Below, in pieces: positions 1-8,102 of a DNA stretch of 32,256 nucleotides. The notes under the pieces are model-generated. The model saw only the letters and a program-made list of their open reading frames with translations. It made no database searches and was not told the origin of the DNA. Both the position numbers and the translations under genes were made by a program. This DNA is from Candidatus Gastranaerophilales bacterium. GTDB taxonomy: Bacteria > Cyanobacteriota > Vampirovibrionia > Gastranaerophilales > Gastranaerophilaceae. The stretch spans positions 1 through 32,256 of the forward strand of contig CALUSW010000017.1 in assembly GCA_944323535.1 (NCBI GenBank), written 5' to 3'. Numbering within the stretch: position 1 is the stretch's first letter; each line of letters opens with the position of its first letter.

Positions 1-687
1 GCAGGATGTATTGATTCAAAAGAGCAGACTGTCAGAAACGAAACATGTATAAAATGTTTTAAATGCCTCGGTAAATGTTATAAAAACGCAATAAAATACG
101 GAATAAAACCTAAAGAAGAAATCAAGTTTAATATAAAACGAAGAGAATTAATCATCTCTGCATCAGCACTTATTGTATTTGCGGGAACAATAAAATACGG
201 ACTGGCAAAAGCAGGCAAAGCCGTTAAAAAATTCAAAGACATAATATTGCCGCCGGGTGCTTTTAATCCTCAAAGAATGTTTAACAAATGCTTAAACTGC
301 AATCTTTGTATTGAAGCATGCCCGAATAAAATTCTTACAAAAGCAAATGACAATTTCGGCGCCGTTCATATTAACTATGAACAGGGCGAAAAATATTGCA
401 AATATGACTGCAATGAATGTTCAAAAGTATGTCCTTCAGGCGCAATAAAAAGAATTCCGCTTGAAGAAAAACAACATACAAGAATTGCAATGGCAGTAAT
501 AAATCAAGATAAATGCACAGGCTGCGGAATATGTAATATTGAATGTCCGGCAAAAGCAATTTACAGAGACGAAAACGGAAAATCAATAATAAATGCTTCA
601 AAATGTATAGGCTGCGGCGCCTGCAAAAAAAGCTGTAATTTCTCTGCAATAGAAATATTTGCGATAAAAGAACAAAAAGTAATATAA
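1..687 (+). CDS. NapH/NapG-like multi-[4Fe-4S] ferredoxin protein (5' partial)
   Basis: The reading frame is open from base 1, so the gene starts upstream; 228 residues are visible. An internal TTG at 247 is not a credible start because conserved motifs lie before it. A CxxCxxCxxxC cluster sits at visible residues 16-26, preceded by a lone Cys3 that probably ends another cluster. Residues 44-62 then read as a twin-arginine-like stretch (N-I-K-R-R-E-L followed by a hydrophobic segment). Four more [4Fe-4S] motifs follow, starting near C97, C133, C178 and C208. This is the layout of the cytoplasmic tail of NapH joined to a NapG-like Tat-exported ferredoxin. Such proteins pass electrons from the quinone pool to periplasmic reductases. 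tatA and tatC follow directly, which fits a Tat-dependent topology. The partner oxidoreductase is not visible. Family call is confident; substrate and role are inference. Confidence 0.8.
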   Translation, partial: AGCIDSKEQTVRNETCIKCFKCLGKCYKNAIKYGIKPKEEIKFNIKRRELIISASALIVFAGTIKYGLAKAGKAVKKFKDIILPPGAFNPQRMFNKCLNCNLCIEACPNKILTKANDNFGAVHINYEQGEKYCKYDCNECSKVCPSGAIKRIPLEEKQHTRIAMAVINQDKCTGCGICNIECPAKAIYRDENGKSIINASKCIGCGACKKSCNFSAIEIFAIKEQKVI

Positions 688-711
688 TAATATCAAAAGG
701 AGAAATAATAA

Positions 712-927
712 ATGTCACTTGGAATAACAGAAATCACTCTGATACTGGTTGTAATATTATTATTGTTCGGCGGAAAAAGAATTCCCGAACTTGCAAGAGC
801 GCTCGGTAAAGCCTCTTATGAATATAAAAAAGCAAAAGAAATTATTAAAAAAGAAGCTGACGAAATAAAAGGCGCAATAGAAGATGCAGGTGAAAAGCCG
901 GAAGAATATAAACCGGCTGATGTATAA
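712..927 (+). CDS. tatA: Sec-independent protein translocase subunit TatA/E
   Basis: This is a 71-residue protein with the classic TatA plan: a short N-terminal membrane helix (about residues 5-19), the hinge F-G-G-K-R-I-P-E-L at 19-27, an amphipathic helix rich in Lys and Ala (28-50) and an acidic tail. TatA oligomers form the passage for folded proteins carrying twin-arginine signals in the cytoplasmic membrane. A good ribosome-binding site (AAAAGGAGA) lies about 9 bases before the ATG. The gene sits 24 bases after the ferredoxin gene and 5 bases before tatC, so the three are likely co-transcribed. No tatB-like second copy is visible; a minimal TatAC system is likely if none exists elsewhere. 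Confidence 0.93.
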   Translation: MSLGITEITLILVVILLLFGGKRIPELARALGKASYEYKKAKEIIKKEADEIKGAIEDAGEKPEEYKPADV

Positions 928-932
928 GAAAA

Positions 933-1667
933 ATGAATGAAGAAGATAAAAATGAAAGCCTGATTTCGCATTTGGAAGCTTTAAGAGAAACCATCTTAAA
1001 GTGTTTATATGCTATTGCAATAGTTCTTCCATTTACTTTTTTTATTGCACCTAAGGCTTTAAACTTTCTGATTAAAATAATACTGGGTTCAAGCAAAATT
1101 ACTCTGAATTATTTTTCACCGGTCGAAGTTTTTTTAATTCAGATAAAAACAGCAATAGTTATAGATTTTATAATTTGCTTTCCGTATATAGCAAAAAAGA
1201 TATGGGATTTTCTTCTTCCGGCTTTATATGAACATGAAAGAAAGTTTATAAAATCGGTTGTTATAGTTTCAAGTTTATTATTTGCGTCAGGCGCCGCTTT
1301 TTGTATTTTTCTTATTCTGCCGTTAATTATTAACTTCGGTGTAAGCTTTTCTACGGAAAATATACAGGCTGTATTTAATATTTCAAATGTTGTAACACTT
1401 GCTTTATGGATGAGTGTAGCCTTCGGATTAATGTTTCAGGTTCCTTTAATAACAATTGCATTGATAAAATCCGGAATTATTTCTTATGAATCCGTAGCAG
1501 ATAAAAGGTCTTATGTAATTGTAGGATTATTAATAGTTGCAGGAATTTTAACACCGCCTGATGTAATGAGCCAGTTAATGCTTGCCGTACCTACATATTT
1601 ATTATTTGAAGCAGGTCTTTTATTTTCAAAAATCAGTAAAAATCCGGTAATAAAAGTCGATGATTAA
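933..1667 (+). CDS. tatC: Sec-independent protein translocase subunit TatC
   Basis: This 244-residue polytopic membrane protein has the diagnostic TatC features: S-H-L-E-A-L-R at residues 12-18 (the Glu that helps bind the RR motif is E15), the S-P-V-E-V-F segment after the first helix, A-F-G-L-M-F-Q-V-P in the fourth helix region, and L-T-P-P-D-V-M-S-Q near residue 208. Six membrane helices can be traced and the length is normal for the family. TatC is the receptor for twin-arginine signal peptides. It follows tatA by 5 bases with no strong ribosome-binding site of its own, so translation is probably coupled. Confidence 0.95.
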   Translation: MNEEDKNESLISHLEALRETILKCLYAIAIVLPFTFFIAPKALNFLIKIILGSSKITLNYFSPVEVFLIQIKTAIVIDFIICFPYIAKKIWDFLLPALYEHERKFIKSVVIVSSLLFASGAAFCIFLILPLIINFGVSFSTENIQAVFNISNVVTLALWMSVAFGLMFQVPLITIALIKSGIISYESVADKRSYVIVGLLIVAGILTPPDVMSQLMLAVPTYLLFEAGLLFSKISKNPVIKVDD

Positions 1668-1675
1668 AACTCATA

Positions 1676-1704
1676 TTGACTGACAGCAGCTATCAGATTA
1701 TAAG
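1676..1704 (+). promoter_or_regulatory. Sigma70-type promoter upstream of the 1713 gene
   Basis: The -35 box TTGACT (1676-1681) and -10 box TATAAG (1699-1704) are separated by exactly 17 bases. The predicted start of transcription (about 1710-1712) falls at the ATG at 1713, which has no ribosome-binding site, so the mRNA would be leaderless or nearly so. Confidence 0.6.
1680..1696. promoter_or_regulatory. Operator-like near-palindrome inside the promoter spacer
   Basis: CTGACAGCAGCTATCAG is an inverted repeat of eight base pairs around a central A, with one mismatch (C1684 opposite A1692). It lies between the -35 and -10 boxes, the usual place for a repressor site. It has no U-tract after it, so it is not an intrinsic terminator for the tat genes. 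Confidence 0.4.
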
Positions 1705-1712
1705 ATTATTAT

Positions 1713-2210
1713 ATGAGCAATTTATCACTGCCGTCAAAACTACTAAAAGGGATGGAAACAAGTTCATCAATAGGAATGTTTGCAAGAGATACAGGAGGAT
1801 GTCTTATCTCTAAGCTTGCAGTTTCAAGAAGCAGTGATGAAGCAAAAGAAATAGGTTTTGCCGAAACAGCCGAATCTGCTCTTTTCTACTTTACGGCACC
1901 TGCTTTATCTAAAATTTTTTCAAACATATATGCTAACAAATATAATATAAGCAAAGAAAACATCTCACAGCCTTTAAATACGGTAAAAAATGTAACCGGA
2001 GAACAAATAAAAAATATAAAACTTGCAAAATTCGGACAAATTGCGTCAACTTTTAGTATTATATTACCTTTTGTATTTGCAATAGCACCTTTAAGAAATC
2101 TTTTAACCTATGAACAAAGCGGAAAAGATGAATTTGTATCAGTGGTAGGATTAAAAGAAAATAAAAAAGAAAACAATAAAAAAGAATCTGAAAAAAAGCC
2201 GCAAGCCTAA
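1713..2210 (+). CDS. Unrecognised membrane protein, upstream (zero-frame) part of a split gene
   Basis: This gene encodes 165 residues that I do not recognise. The N-terminus is polar, with a Ser-rich start and an acidic stretch near residues 43-55. A likely membrane segment covers about residues 106-130 (I-A-S-T-F-S-I-I-L-P-F-V-F-A-I-A-P), followed by a Lys/Glu-rich tail. The zero frame ends at 2208-2210, only ten bases after the A-AAA-AAG heptamer at 2192-2198. The -1 frame stays open for another 184 codons with no credible start of its own. Three readings are possible: a programmed -1 frameshift giving a protein of about 346 residues, a recent frameshift mutation (seven A where eight would restore the frame), or an assembly error. 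The ATG at 1713 has no ribosome-binding site but has a promoter directly upstream. Confidence 0.7.
   Translation: MSNLSLPSKLLKGMETSSSIGMFARDTGGCLISKLAVSRSSDEAKEIGFAETAESALFYFTAPALSKIFSNIYANKYNISKENISQPLNTVKNVTGEQIKNIKLAKFGQIASTFSIILPFVFAIAPLRNLLTYEQSGKDEFVSVVGLKENKKENNKKESEKKPQA
2192..2198 (+). promoter_or_regulatory. Candidate -1 slippery heptamer A-AAA-AAG
   Basis: In the zero frame the codons read GAA AAA AAG, giving the X-XXY-YYZ form used by dnaX-type -1 frameshifting. A slip here joins the 1713 frame exactly to the open frame that ends at 2752. I see no upstream Shine-Dalgarno-like stimulator at the usual distance. The nearest GC-rich hairpin (2255-2272) is farther downstream than typical, so a programmed event is possible but not shown. 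Confidence 0.35.
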
Positions 2211-2752
2211 TAAAAAAACTCACTGCAGCAGGTCTTGCCGGAATAGGCATAACAGCCGGTATTCTCTCCGGCGCAAAAAATAAAAAAATTTATAATAAAA
2301 TACAACCGGCATTAACAAAGTTTGTAAAAAAACTGGATTTTTCAAAAAACGGAGATTTAAAACTTGCCCACTACGGAGCTTTAATATATCCCGTTAGTAT
2401 TGCAAGTTATTTTTACGCTTCACGCGATAAATATGAAAGACAGGAAAATGCACGCCGTTTCTCAGTTACGGTACCTTTGCTGTTTTTTGGAGAAAGAATA
2501 ATAGAAAAACCAATCTATAAACATTTTGACAGAGTCTTTAATACAAAAGTTCTGGAAAACGGAAGAACAAAAACATATGAAGAAATCTTAAAGCTTCCGG
2601 ACAAAATTCAAAAACAATATCTTAAAAGCAAAAATTTATCCTACGGTCTTACATTTCTAACTAACACAATGGCAATTGCGGCAGCTATAGGAATCTTAAA
2701 CAGAATAGCAACAAAAAAACAATATCAAAGAGAAAATAAAACTCAGGCATAA
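2192..2752 (+). CDS. Unrecognised membrane protein, downstream (-1 frame) part of the split gene
   Basis: The frame is open from 2192 to the stop at 2750-2752 (186 residues) but contains no ATG with a ribosome-binding site near its beginning. The first alternative start in the track of this frame is a TTG at 2477 deep inside the hydrophobic part. Several membrane or hydrophobic stretches occur: L-T-A-A-G-L-A-G-I-G-I-T-A-G near 2219-2260, Y-G-A-L-I-Y-P-V-S-I-A near 2374-2410, and L-T-F-L-T-N-T-M-A-I-A-A-A-I-G near 2650-2695. The first residues continue naturally from the Lys-rich end of the upstream part. I read this as the second half of one protein, not as a separate gene. Function is unknown. 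Confidence 0.55.
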   Translation, partial: KKAASLIKKLTAAGLAGIGITAGILSGAKNKKIYNKIQPALTKFVKKLDFSKNGDLKLAHYGALIYPVSIASYFYASRDKYERQENARRFSVTVPLLFFGERIIEKPIYKHFDRVFNTKVLENGRTKTYEEILKLPDKIQKQYLKSKNLSYGLTFLTNTMAIAAAIGILNRIATKKQYQRENKTQA

Positions 2753-2809
2753 TCTAATATTAACTAAAGTAAAAATCAAGCATTCCTGCATATGCTTTAA
2801 ATAAAAGAT

Positions 2810-2838
2810 AGACAAAACTTACTTTTTAGTTTATAAGT
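2810..2838 (+). promoter_or_regulatory. Sigma70-type promoter for trkA-trkH
   Basis: TAGACA (2810-2815) and TATAAG (2833-2838) are 17 bases apart. Transcription would start near 2845, leaving a short leader that contains the ribosome-binding site AAGGA before the trkA ATG at 2860. Confidence 0.5.
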
Positions 2839-2859
2839 AGAAAAGAAAAAGGATTTTCT

Positions 2860-4200
2860 ATGAAAATTGTAATATATGGTGCAAACGAGATTGCCTGCCT
2901 TATAGCTGCAAGACTATACGAAGACCATGATATAATTGTAATAGACGACGGTTCAAATAATGCTGATAATCTTGATAAATTAGACATTGAATATATACAG
3001 GGGTCCGGGGCTAATATTTCGCTTCTTGAATCAATAGGAATAAAAGATACCGATATTTTTATAGCCTGTACCGACAATGATGAAGCAAATATTGTAGCAT
3101 GTTTAACCGTCACAAATATGACAAGGCTGAAAACCGTTTGTTTTGTCAGTAAGAAAGAAAATGTCGAATCATTATCCCTTGTAAGAGGTTCAAAATATCA
3201 AAAAGAATTAATGATAGATTATGTTCTCTGGCCTGAAGAACTTATGACACAGGAAATTTTCAGAATCATTACAGTCCCGAATGCAATAGATGTCGAAAAT
3301 TTTGCAAACGGGAAAGCAAGACTTCTTGAATATAGGATTATAGAAAGCACGAAATTTATAAATAAAAAAGTAAAAGATTGTAATTTCCCTGAAGAAACCC
3401 TGATTGTCGGAATTACAAGAGATAATACATTATTTATTCCGAACGGAGATACGCAGCTGTTATTGAATGACAAAGTAATTTTTATGGGATCGTCTTATTC
3501 TCTCGATATTCTTGCAAATAAATTCTTTCAGGAAAACTCGGAAATAAGACAGGTAACAATAATCGGCGGCGGCAACGTAGGCTTAATGCTTGCGCAAAAT
3601 CTGGAAAAAGCCAATATAAAAATCAAAATAATAGAATTTGATTACAAAAGATGCATTGAATTGACCGAGAATTTAAGAAATACGCTTGTTATAAACGGGG
3701 ACGGAGCCAATTTTGCACTGCTGGAAGAAGAACGTGTCGGTGAGAGTGATGTTGTAGTAAGTGTAACAAATAATGATGAAAAAAATCTTCTTTGTTCTCT
3801 GCTTGCGAAACAACTCGGTGTACCTAAAGTAATAACAAGAGTTTCTAAAAATGCAAATGCGAATTTATTTGAAAAAGTCGGCATAGATGTTGCCATATCA
3901 CAAAACGGAGCAGCAATCGAAGATATTGAAAATCACCTTATAAAGACCGGCATTGAAATACTTGCAACCGTCGAAAGAGGACAGGGTAAAGTATTGGAAA
4001 TATGTATACCTTCAAATTTTAAGACGGATATGATTATGAATCTTAAACTTCCGTGCAGTGCAATAATTGCAATAATACAAAGAAGAAACAGAGTTATAAT
4101 TCCCAGAGGAACAACACAAATAATGCCTTATGATAACCTTATAGTATTTACAACAAAAGATAATGCTGGCAGTGTTATGAATTATTTTAAAAGGTGCTGA
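2860..4200 (+). CDS. trkA: Trk potassium uptake regulatory subunit TrkA
   Basis: TrkA is the cytoplasmic, nucleotide-binding gating ring of the Trk K+ transporter. The 446 residues show the expected duplicated RCK plan: a Rossmann N-domain at 1-125, a first C-domain at about 140-220, a second Rossmann domain from about 228 with the motif G-G-G-N-V-G near 235, and a second C-domain from about 370. The first Rossmann loop reads G7-A-N-E-I-A12, which departs from the usual GxGxxG, so the first nucleotide site may bind weakly or differently; the second is canonical. The ribosome-binding site AAAAAGGA precedes the ATG. trkH follows at once, so the two make one transcription unit. Confidence 0.93.
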   Translation: MKIVIYGANEIACLIAARLYEDHDIIVIDDGSNNADNLDKLDIEYIQGSGANISLLESIGIKDTDIFIACTDNDEANIVACLTVTNMTRLKTVCFVSKKENVESLSLVRGSKYQKELMIDYVLWPEELMTQEIFRIITVPNAIDVENFANGKARLLEYRIIESTKFINKKVKDCNFPEETLIVGITRDNTLFIPNGDTQLLLNDKVIFMGSSYSLDILANKFFQENSEIRQVTIIGGGNVGLMLAQNLEKANIKIKIIEFDYKRCIELTENLRNTLVINGDGANFALLEEERVGESDVVVSVTNNDEKNLLCSLLAKQLGVPKVITRVSKNANANLFEKVGIDVAISQNGAAIEDIENHLIKTGIEILATVERGQGKVLEICIPSNFKTDMIMNLKLPCSAIIAIIQRRNRVIIPRGTTQIMPYDNLIVFTTKDNAGSVMNYFKRC

Positions 4201-4205
4201 TTAAA

Positions 4206-5702
4206 ATGAATTTTAATTATATATTTAACTCTGTCAGTTTAATATTAAAGTATATTGCTATTGTTTTGCTTGTACCATGTATATGTGCTTTTATATTACA
4301 TGAAAACTATGCTTTAAAACCCTTTATTTATACCGCTTCACTATCATATTTATTAAGTTTTATTCTTAAAGGAAAAGAAAAAAGCGGCGAGGAGCTGAAT
4401 AATATAAACAGAAGTGAAGCTCTTGCAACAGTTTTATTATCCTGGGTTTTATTTTCGCTATTATCTTCGGTAATATTTTTGTATTTCGGATTAAAGCCCA
4501 TAGATGCATTATTTGAAAGTGTTTCAGGCGTTACAACAACAGGAGCAAGTATTCTGTCCGACTTTTCAATATATCCGGAAACAATGCTTTTCTGGCGTTC
4601 TTTCAGTCAATGGCTCGGAGGTATGGGAATACTTGTACTTTTTATAGCAATTCTTCCACAATTCGCAATTGCAGGAAGACAAATGTTTTTTGCGGAATCC
4701 CCGGGAGCAAGTTCTACTGACAGCAAGCTCACCCCGCGGATAAGACAAACCGCCTTTGCTCTCTGGAGTATTTATTTTTCACTTACATTGCTAGAATTTA
4801 TTATATTAACATCTATGGGAATGCCGGTTTTTGATGCCGTATGTCATTCTCTTTCCACACTGGCAGGCGGAGGCTTATCCACACATCCTCTGGGCATAAT
4901 GATACACTCTCAGGCAAAATTTATATGGACCATAGCATTTTTTATGATTTTATCCGGAACAAACTTTGCACTTTTATATAAAGTAATTGTAAAACGGAAA
5001 TTTTCGGCATTATTTAAAGATGAAGAATTCAAAACATATATTGCAATAATAATTTTATTTACATTATTTATTTCGGTAACACTTACAACTCACAATATAT
5101 ATAATTTAAAAGAATCCATAGAAGCAGCATTTTTTCAGGTAGTATCAATTATAACAACAACAGGATTTACCTCTGTTGATTATGCACAATGGAATTTGCG
5201 GGCGCAGCTTTTATTATTTATATTAATGTTCTCTGGTGCTTCAATAGGTTCTGCGGCAGGCGGCGTAAAAATATTAAGACTTATCTTTATTTTCAAATAT
5301 CTCAGAAGACAAATTTCTAAAATTTATCATCCGAACGGAGTTTATCCCATAAAAATAAATAAAGTTATTATAAATGAAGATACCGTAAGACAAATGATAT
5401 CATTTGTTATTTTCTATTATACAATCTTTGCCCTAACAGCAGTCATATTGACATTCATTGAACAAGACGCGGTAATAGGAGTTTCCACTGCCATAACAAC
5501 ATTAGGCAATGTGGGACCTGGGTTCGGCTCTATAGTAGGACCTGTCGGCAATTTTGGTTCAATCAGTGATTTATCAAAATTAATCAGCATTTTAAATATG
5601 CTTATCGGTCGTCTTGAAATCATTCCGTTTTTAGCTTTGCTTCATCCCGATTTCTGGACACTTCGGAAAAGAAACAGCTTGCATAAAATAAAAAATATAT
5701 GA
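4206..5702 (+). CDS. trkH: Trk potassium uptake channel subunit TrkH
   Basis: TrkH is the ion-conducting membrane subunit of the K+ uptake system. All four selectivity-filter repeats can be read: S-G-V-T-T-T-G-A-S, S-T-L-A-G-G-G-L-S-T, I-I-T-T-T-G-F-T-S and T-T-L-G-N-V-G-P-G. They are spread over about ten hydrophobic helices, and the protein is about 498 residues, a normal length. A longer reading begins at GTG 4194 inside trkA. I prefer ATG 4206 because AAAAGG (4189-4194) lies 11 bases upstream, and the protein then starts M-N-F-N-Y. Translation is probably coupled to trkA. Confidence 0.93.
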   Translation: MNFNYIFNSVSLILKYIAIVLLVPCICAFILHENYALKPFIYTASLSYLLSFILKGKEKSGEELNNINRSEALATVLLSWVLFSLLSSVIFLYFGLKPIDALFESVSGVTTTGASILSDFSIYPETMLFWRSFSQWLGGMGILVLFIAILPQFAIAGRQMFFAESPGASSTDSKLTPRIRQTAFALWSIYFSLTLLEFIILTSMGMPVFDAVCHSLSTLAGGGLSTHPLGIMIHSQAKFIWTIAFFMILSGTNFALLYKVIVKRKFSALFKDEEFKTYIAIIILFTLFISVTLTTHNIYNLKESIEAAFFQVVSIITTTGFTSVDYAQWNLRAQLLLFILMFSGASIGSAAGGVKILRLIFIFKYLRRQISKIYHPNGVYPIKINKVIINEDTVRQMISFVIFYYTIFALTAVILTFIEQDAVIGVSTAITTLGNVGPGFGSIVGPVGNFGSISDLSKLISILNMLIGRLEIIPFLALLHPDFWTLRKRNSLHKIKNI

Positions 5703-5708
5703 TACAAT
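5679..5708 (+). promoter_or_regulatory. Possible promoter for the vWA/FHA gene cluster
   Basis: TTGCAT (5679-5684) and TACAAT (5703-5708) are 18 bases apart. The element overlaps the end of trkH and would start transcription about 25 bases before the ATG at 5741. Read-through from trkAH is equally possible. Confidence 0.35.
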
Positions 5709-5740
5709 TTTAACGTAATATTATTAGTTTTGAGAGTAGT

Positions 5741-6409
5741 ATGTTTAGAAGAGCTTTAGTATTAGGTATAATTTTACCGCTGGTAGTTTTTATAGGAAAG
5801 CTGATTATTGTAGGTATCAGTAAAATAGAGTTCGGAGAATTCAAGCCTGTAGTTGCCATATTTTTATTGGACGTATCTGCCTCTAACAGGAATTTATTAT
5901 ATCAACAGCAGCAGACAGTATTAAAAATGGCAAAAAGATTAGATTCAGAGGATCATGCATTAATATATGCAGTAACAGAGGATGCTTATAATATTTATAA
6001 CGGTAACCCGCATAAAACAATAGCAATGCGTAATGCAATGAATAAACGAAGTGAATTTGACAGCAAAGCATACGGTACCGCATATGGTCTTGCTTTGAAA
6101 AAAGCAATAGATGATGCTCTTATATATAAAGCTGACGGGTATGTTCCCGCAATTGTAATTCTTGGTGATTTGGAAAATGAAGGAGATATCACAAAACAAA
6201 TTAACTGGAATACATTACCGAAAAATATTCAAAATACGTTAAAATATGTTCCGGATTTAAGTTTAACTTTTTTGTATGCTCATCCGCAAAAACTTGATGA
6301 TGTAAGGCAGGCTTTAGTTCCTGTTATGAGTGAACAAAAATTAATTGTAGCTTCAGAGGAAAATGTTGAACAATCACTCAGAAAATTTGCACAGGCAATA
6401 GGAAGATAG
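5741..6409 (+). CDS. Membrane-anchored vWA-like domain protein
   Basis: The protein has 222 residues. One N-terminal membrane anchor (about 5-27) is followed by a von Willebrand factor A-like domain. The first metal-binding (MIDAS) loop is clear: L-L-D44-V-S46-A-S48 after the first beta strand. A threonine-containing G-T-A-Y-G-L-A-L loop near residue 108 and a V-I-L-G-D-L-E-N strand end near 140 could supply the remaining ligands, although the last one differs from the usual L-S-D-G. vWA domains mediate metal-dependent protein contacts. The gene is 8 bases from the FHA-like membrane gene and probably acts with it. No specific family is recognised. Confidence 0.7.
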   Translation: MFRRALVLGIILPLVVFIGKLIIVGISKIEFGEFKPVVAIFLLDVSASNRNLLYQQQQTVLKMAKRLDSEDHALIYAVTEDAYNIYNGNPHKTIAMRNAMNKRSEFDSKAYGTAYGLALKKAIDDALIYKADGYVPAIVILGDLENEGDITKQINWNTLPKNIQNTLKYVPDLSLTFLYAHPQKLDDVRQALVPVMSEQKLIVASEENVEQSLRKFAQAIGR

Positions 6410-6417
6410 AGGATAGA

Positions 6418-8085
6418 ATGAAAGTTACCATAACATCTAAGAATAATGAGAAAGTATTTAATGAAGCCAGTGTAATTAATATAGGTACTGCTCCCGGATG
6501 TCATTTTAAACTGGATTTAGACTTTGATTTAATTATCTCTTTGCAAAAAACAGACGGCGGAAAGTGGCAGATAGTTAACAACTTTAAAAGCGACAGAGTA
6601 TTATTTCGCGGTCAGCCTGTCGGTTCTGCCATGCCTATAGGTTCTTTATGTAAATTAATGATTGCCGACTCTGATGAATTTGTAAGTATTAAAATAACAG
6701 CAGCAGGAACAAATCCTAAAGTTGTTCCGGGTTCCTTAGAACTTGCTAACAGAAAAAATGCAGAAAGAATAAAAAAAGCCGAACACCAGAAAACAATAAC
6801 AATGATTGGTGATGAAGAGCTTAATGAACAGGATATTGAAACTTTATACGGAAAAGGCTCTAATGCCCTCACAAAAATAAAAATTGAAAGAAAAAAAGCC
6901 GATATTGAAAGAAGAAGAGCTTTAATTACAAAAGAAATAGCCTATAAATCCAACTATTTAAGAGGCAAACTTTCCCAGAATGAAATAATACTGGGTGTTT
7001 TAAATGCTTTTATATTATTTGTTCCCTTAACAATGGCTTATATCTTAAAAGATATTATAAATTTCGGTCTAACCGGACAAATGCATACAAGAATACTGTT
7101 TCTTGTTTCTATATGTTTTATAATTATAACGCTGCTGCTGAAACAAGGTCAGTTTCTTATACTGCAAAATAAAGGAAAAACTAAACTTTCTCAATCCTCT
7201 TTGTTAATACAAAGATTATGTCTTTTATCCGCATTTGGTATTTTTGCATTAATTCTTGTTTTTGCTGTATCGGAGTTATTTATTCATATATATGCACTGC
7301 CGGTCTTAATACCGCAAATGTTAATTTTATGCAGCTTTCTATGTATCTTCCTCGGTATTTTTGCAGGATTTACAAAAAATATCATTTCAGAAACAGGAGA
7401 GGAGCTTGACGGATACGAAAGCAGAGAAGATTTTCAGGCTGTTGTAAAAGACTATCAGCAATGGATTACATTATTTGTTAATAATATTACCAGAAAGAAA
7501 TTAAAGGATATTAATAATAAGATATTCAACCTGCAAATAAAGGCAGCATGGGAATATTTGCTGGGTATTATTACAGCTCCGTTCCTTGCATACGGTGTAT
7601 CTCAAACATTGGCGGAATGTTTTCCGGAAGCAGCAGGATGGATAAGATTTTCGGCAGGATTTAAATTTTCTCCCATATTTTTAACTCTTGCAACTTTAAT
7701 GATTATATTTGCTTTTCATTGTTTTGCAACTTCTTTTGCCATAACAAAAAGACTTTTTGCATCAAATGTTATAAAGCAGGACGGATTCAGCGACTATAAT
7801 GTACACGGTGTTACTCTTCACGGGGTTGAAAGCAGCAAAAACCTAAAAAAAGAAGCTAAGAAATTCTTTCTTATTGCAGTAACAGTTGTATTTATAGAAA
7901 TTACAATGAACGTTTCTTACTTTGTCGGAGTTATGGGCGGTGATGTAACCGGTATGGTATTGAGCTTTATTGCCGCTATGCTTCCGACTGCAATTTTGAT
8001 TATGGAAACAACAATGCTGGGTATTACTAAATTTGAAATTATCATAAGAGAAGAATTACTGGAAAAAGTAGATAAAGAATATTAA
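6418..8085 (+). CDS. Polytopic membrane protein with FHA-like N-terminal domain
   Basis: This is a 555-residue protein of unknown function. Residues 1-100 look like a forkhead-associated-type beta sandwich (I-N-I-G-T-A-P-G-C-H-F near residue 20, N-F-K near 57, G-S-L-C-K-L near 78), but the usual Ser-Arg...His phosphothreonine signature is missing. Thus it could be a structural FHA-like domain of the YscD kind. A charged helical linker (115-185, rich in Lys, Glu and Arg) leads to eight or nine membrane helices between about 190 and 540. GAGG precedes the ATG. It lies between a vWA gene and a zinc-ribbon gene in one apparent operon. Membrane location is firm; the FHA call is moderate and the role unknown. 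Confidence 0.7.
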   Translation: MKVTITSKNNEKVFNEASVINIGTAPGCHFKLDLDFDLIISLQKTDGGKWQIVNNFKSDRVLFRGQPVGSAMPIGSLCKLMIADSDEFVSIKITAAGTNPKVVPGSLELANRKNAERIKKAEHQKTITMIGDEELNEQDIETLYGKGSNALTKIKIERKKADIERRRALITKEIAYKSNYLRGKLSQNEIILGVLNAFILFVPLTMAYILKDIINFGLTGQMHTRILFLVSICFIIITLLLKQGQFLILQNKGKTKLSQSSLLIQRLCLLSAFGIFALILVFAVSELFIHIYALPVLIPQMLILCSFLCIFLGIFAGFTKNIISETGEELDGYESREDFQAVVKDYQQWITLFVNNITRKKLKDINNKIFNLQIKAAWEYLLGIITAPFLAYGVSQTLAECFPEAAGWIRFSAGFKFSPIFLTLATLMIIFAFHCFATSFAITKRLFASNVIKQDGFSDYNVHGVTLHGVESSKNLKKEAKKFFLIAVTVVFIEITMNVSYFVGVMGGDVTGMVLSFIAAMLPTAILIMETTMLGITKFEIIIREELLEKVDKEY

Positions 8086-8102
8086 TTTGAAGGAATTCAA
8101 TA

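Noticed and set aside
247-687. Separate 146-residue ferredoxin gene starting at TTG 247
   Set aside because: The same frame is open to base 1 and encodes a further Cys cluster and the RR segment, so the gene is longer and begins outside the window.
2237-2272. GC-rich hairpin as stimulator of the frameshift at 2192
   Set aside because: It starts about 40-57 bases after the slippery site, farther than the usual 5-9 bases.
2767-2800. Hairpin AAGCAT...ATGCTT as a terminator before trkA
   Set aside because: Six base pairs with an eight-base loop and no T-run; it does not qualify.
7218-7409. Open frame of 63 codons inside the FHA-like gene
   Set aside because: It is an overlapping frame within a well-supported long gene, with no ribosome-binding site; treated as a shadow.
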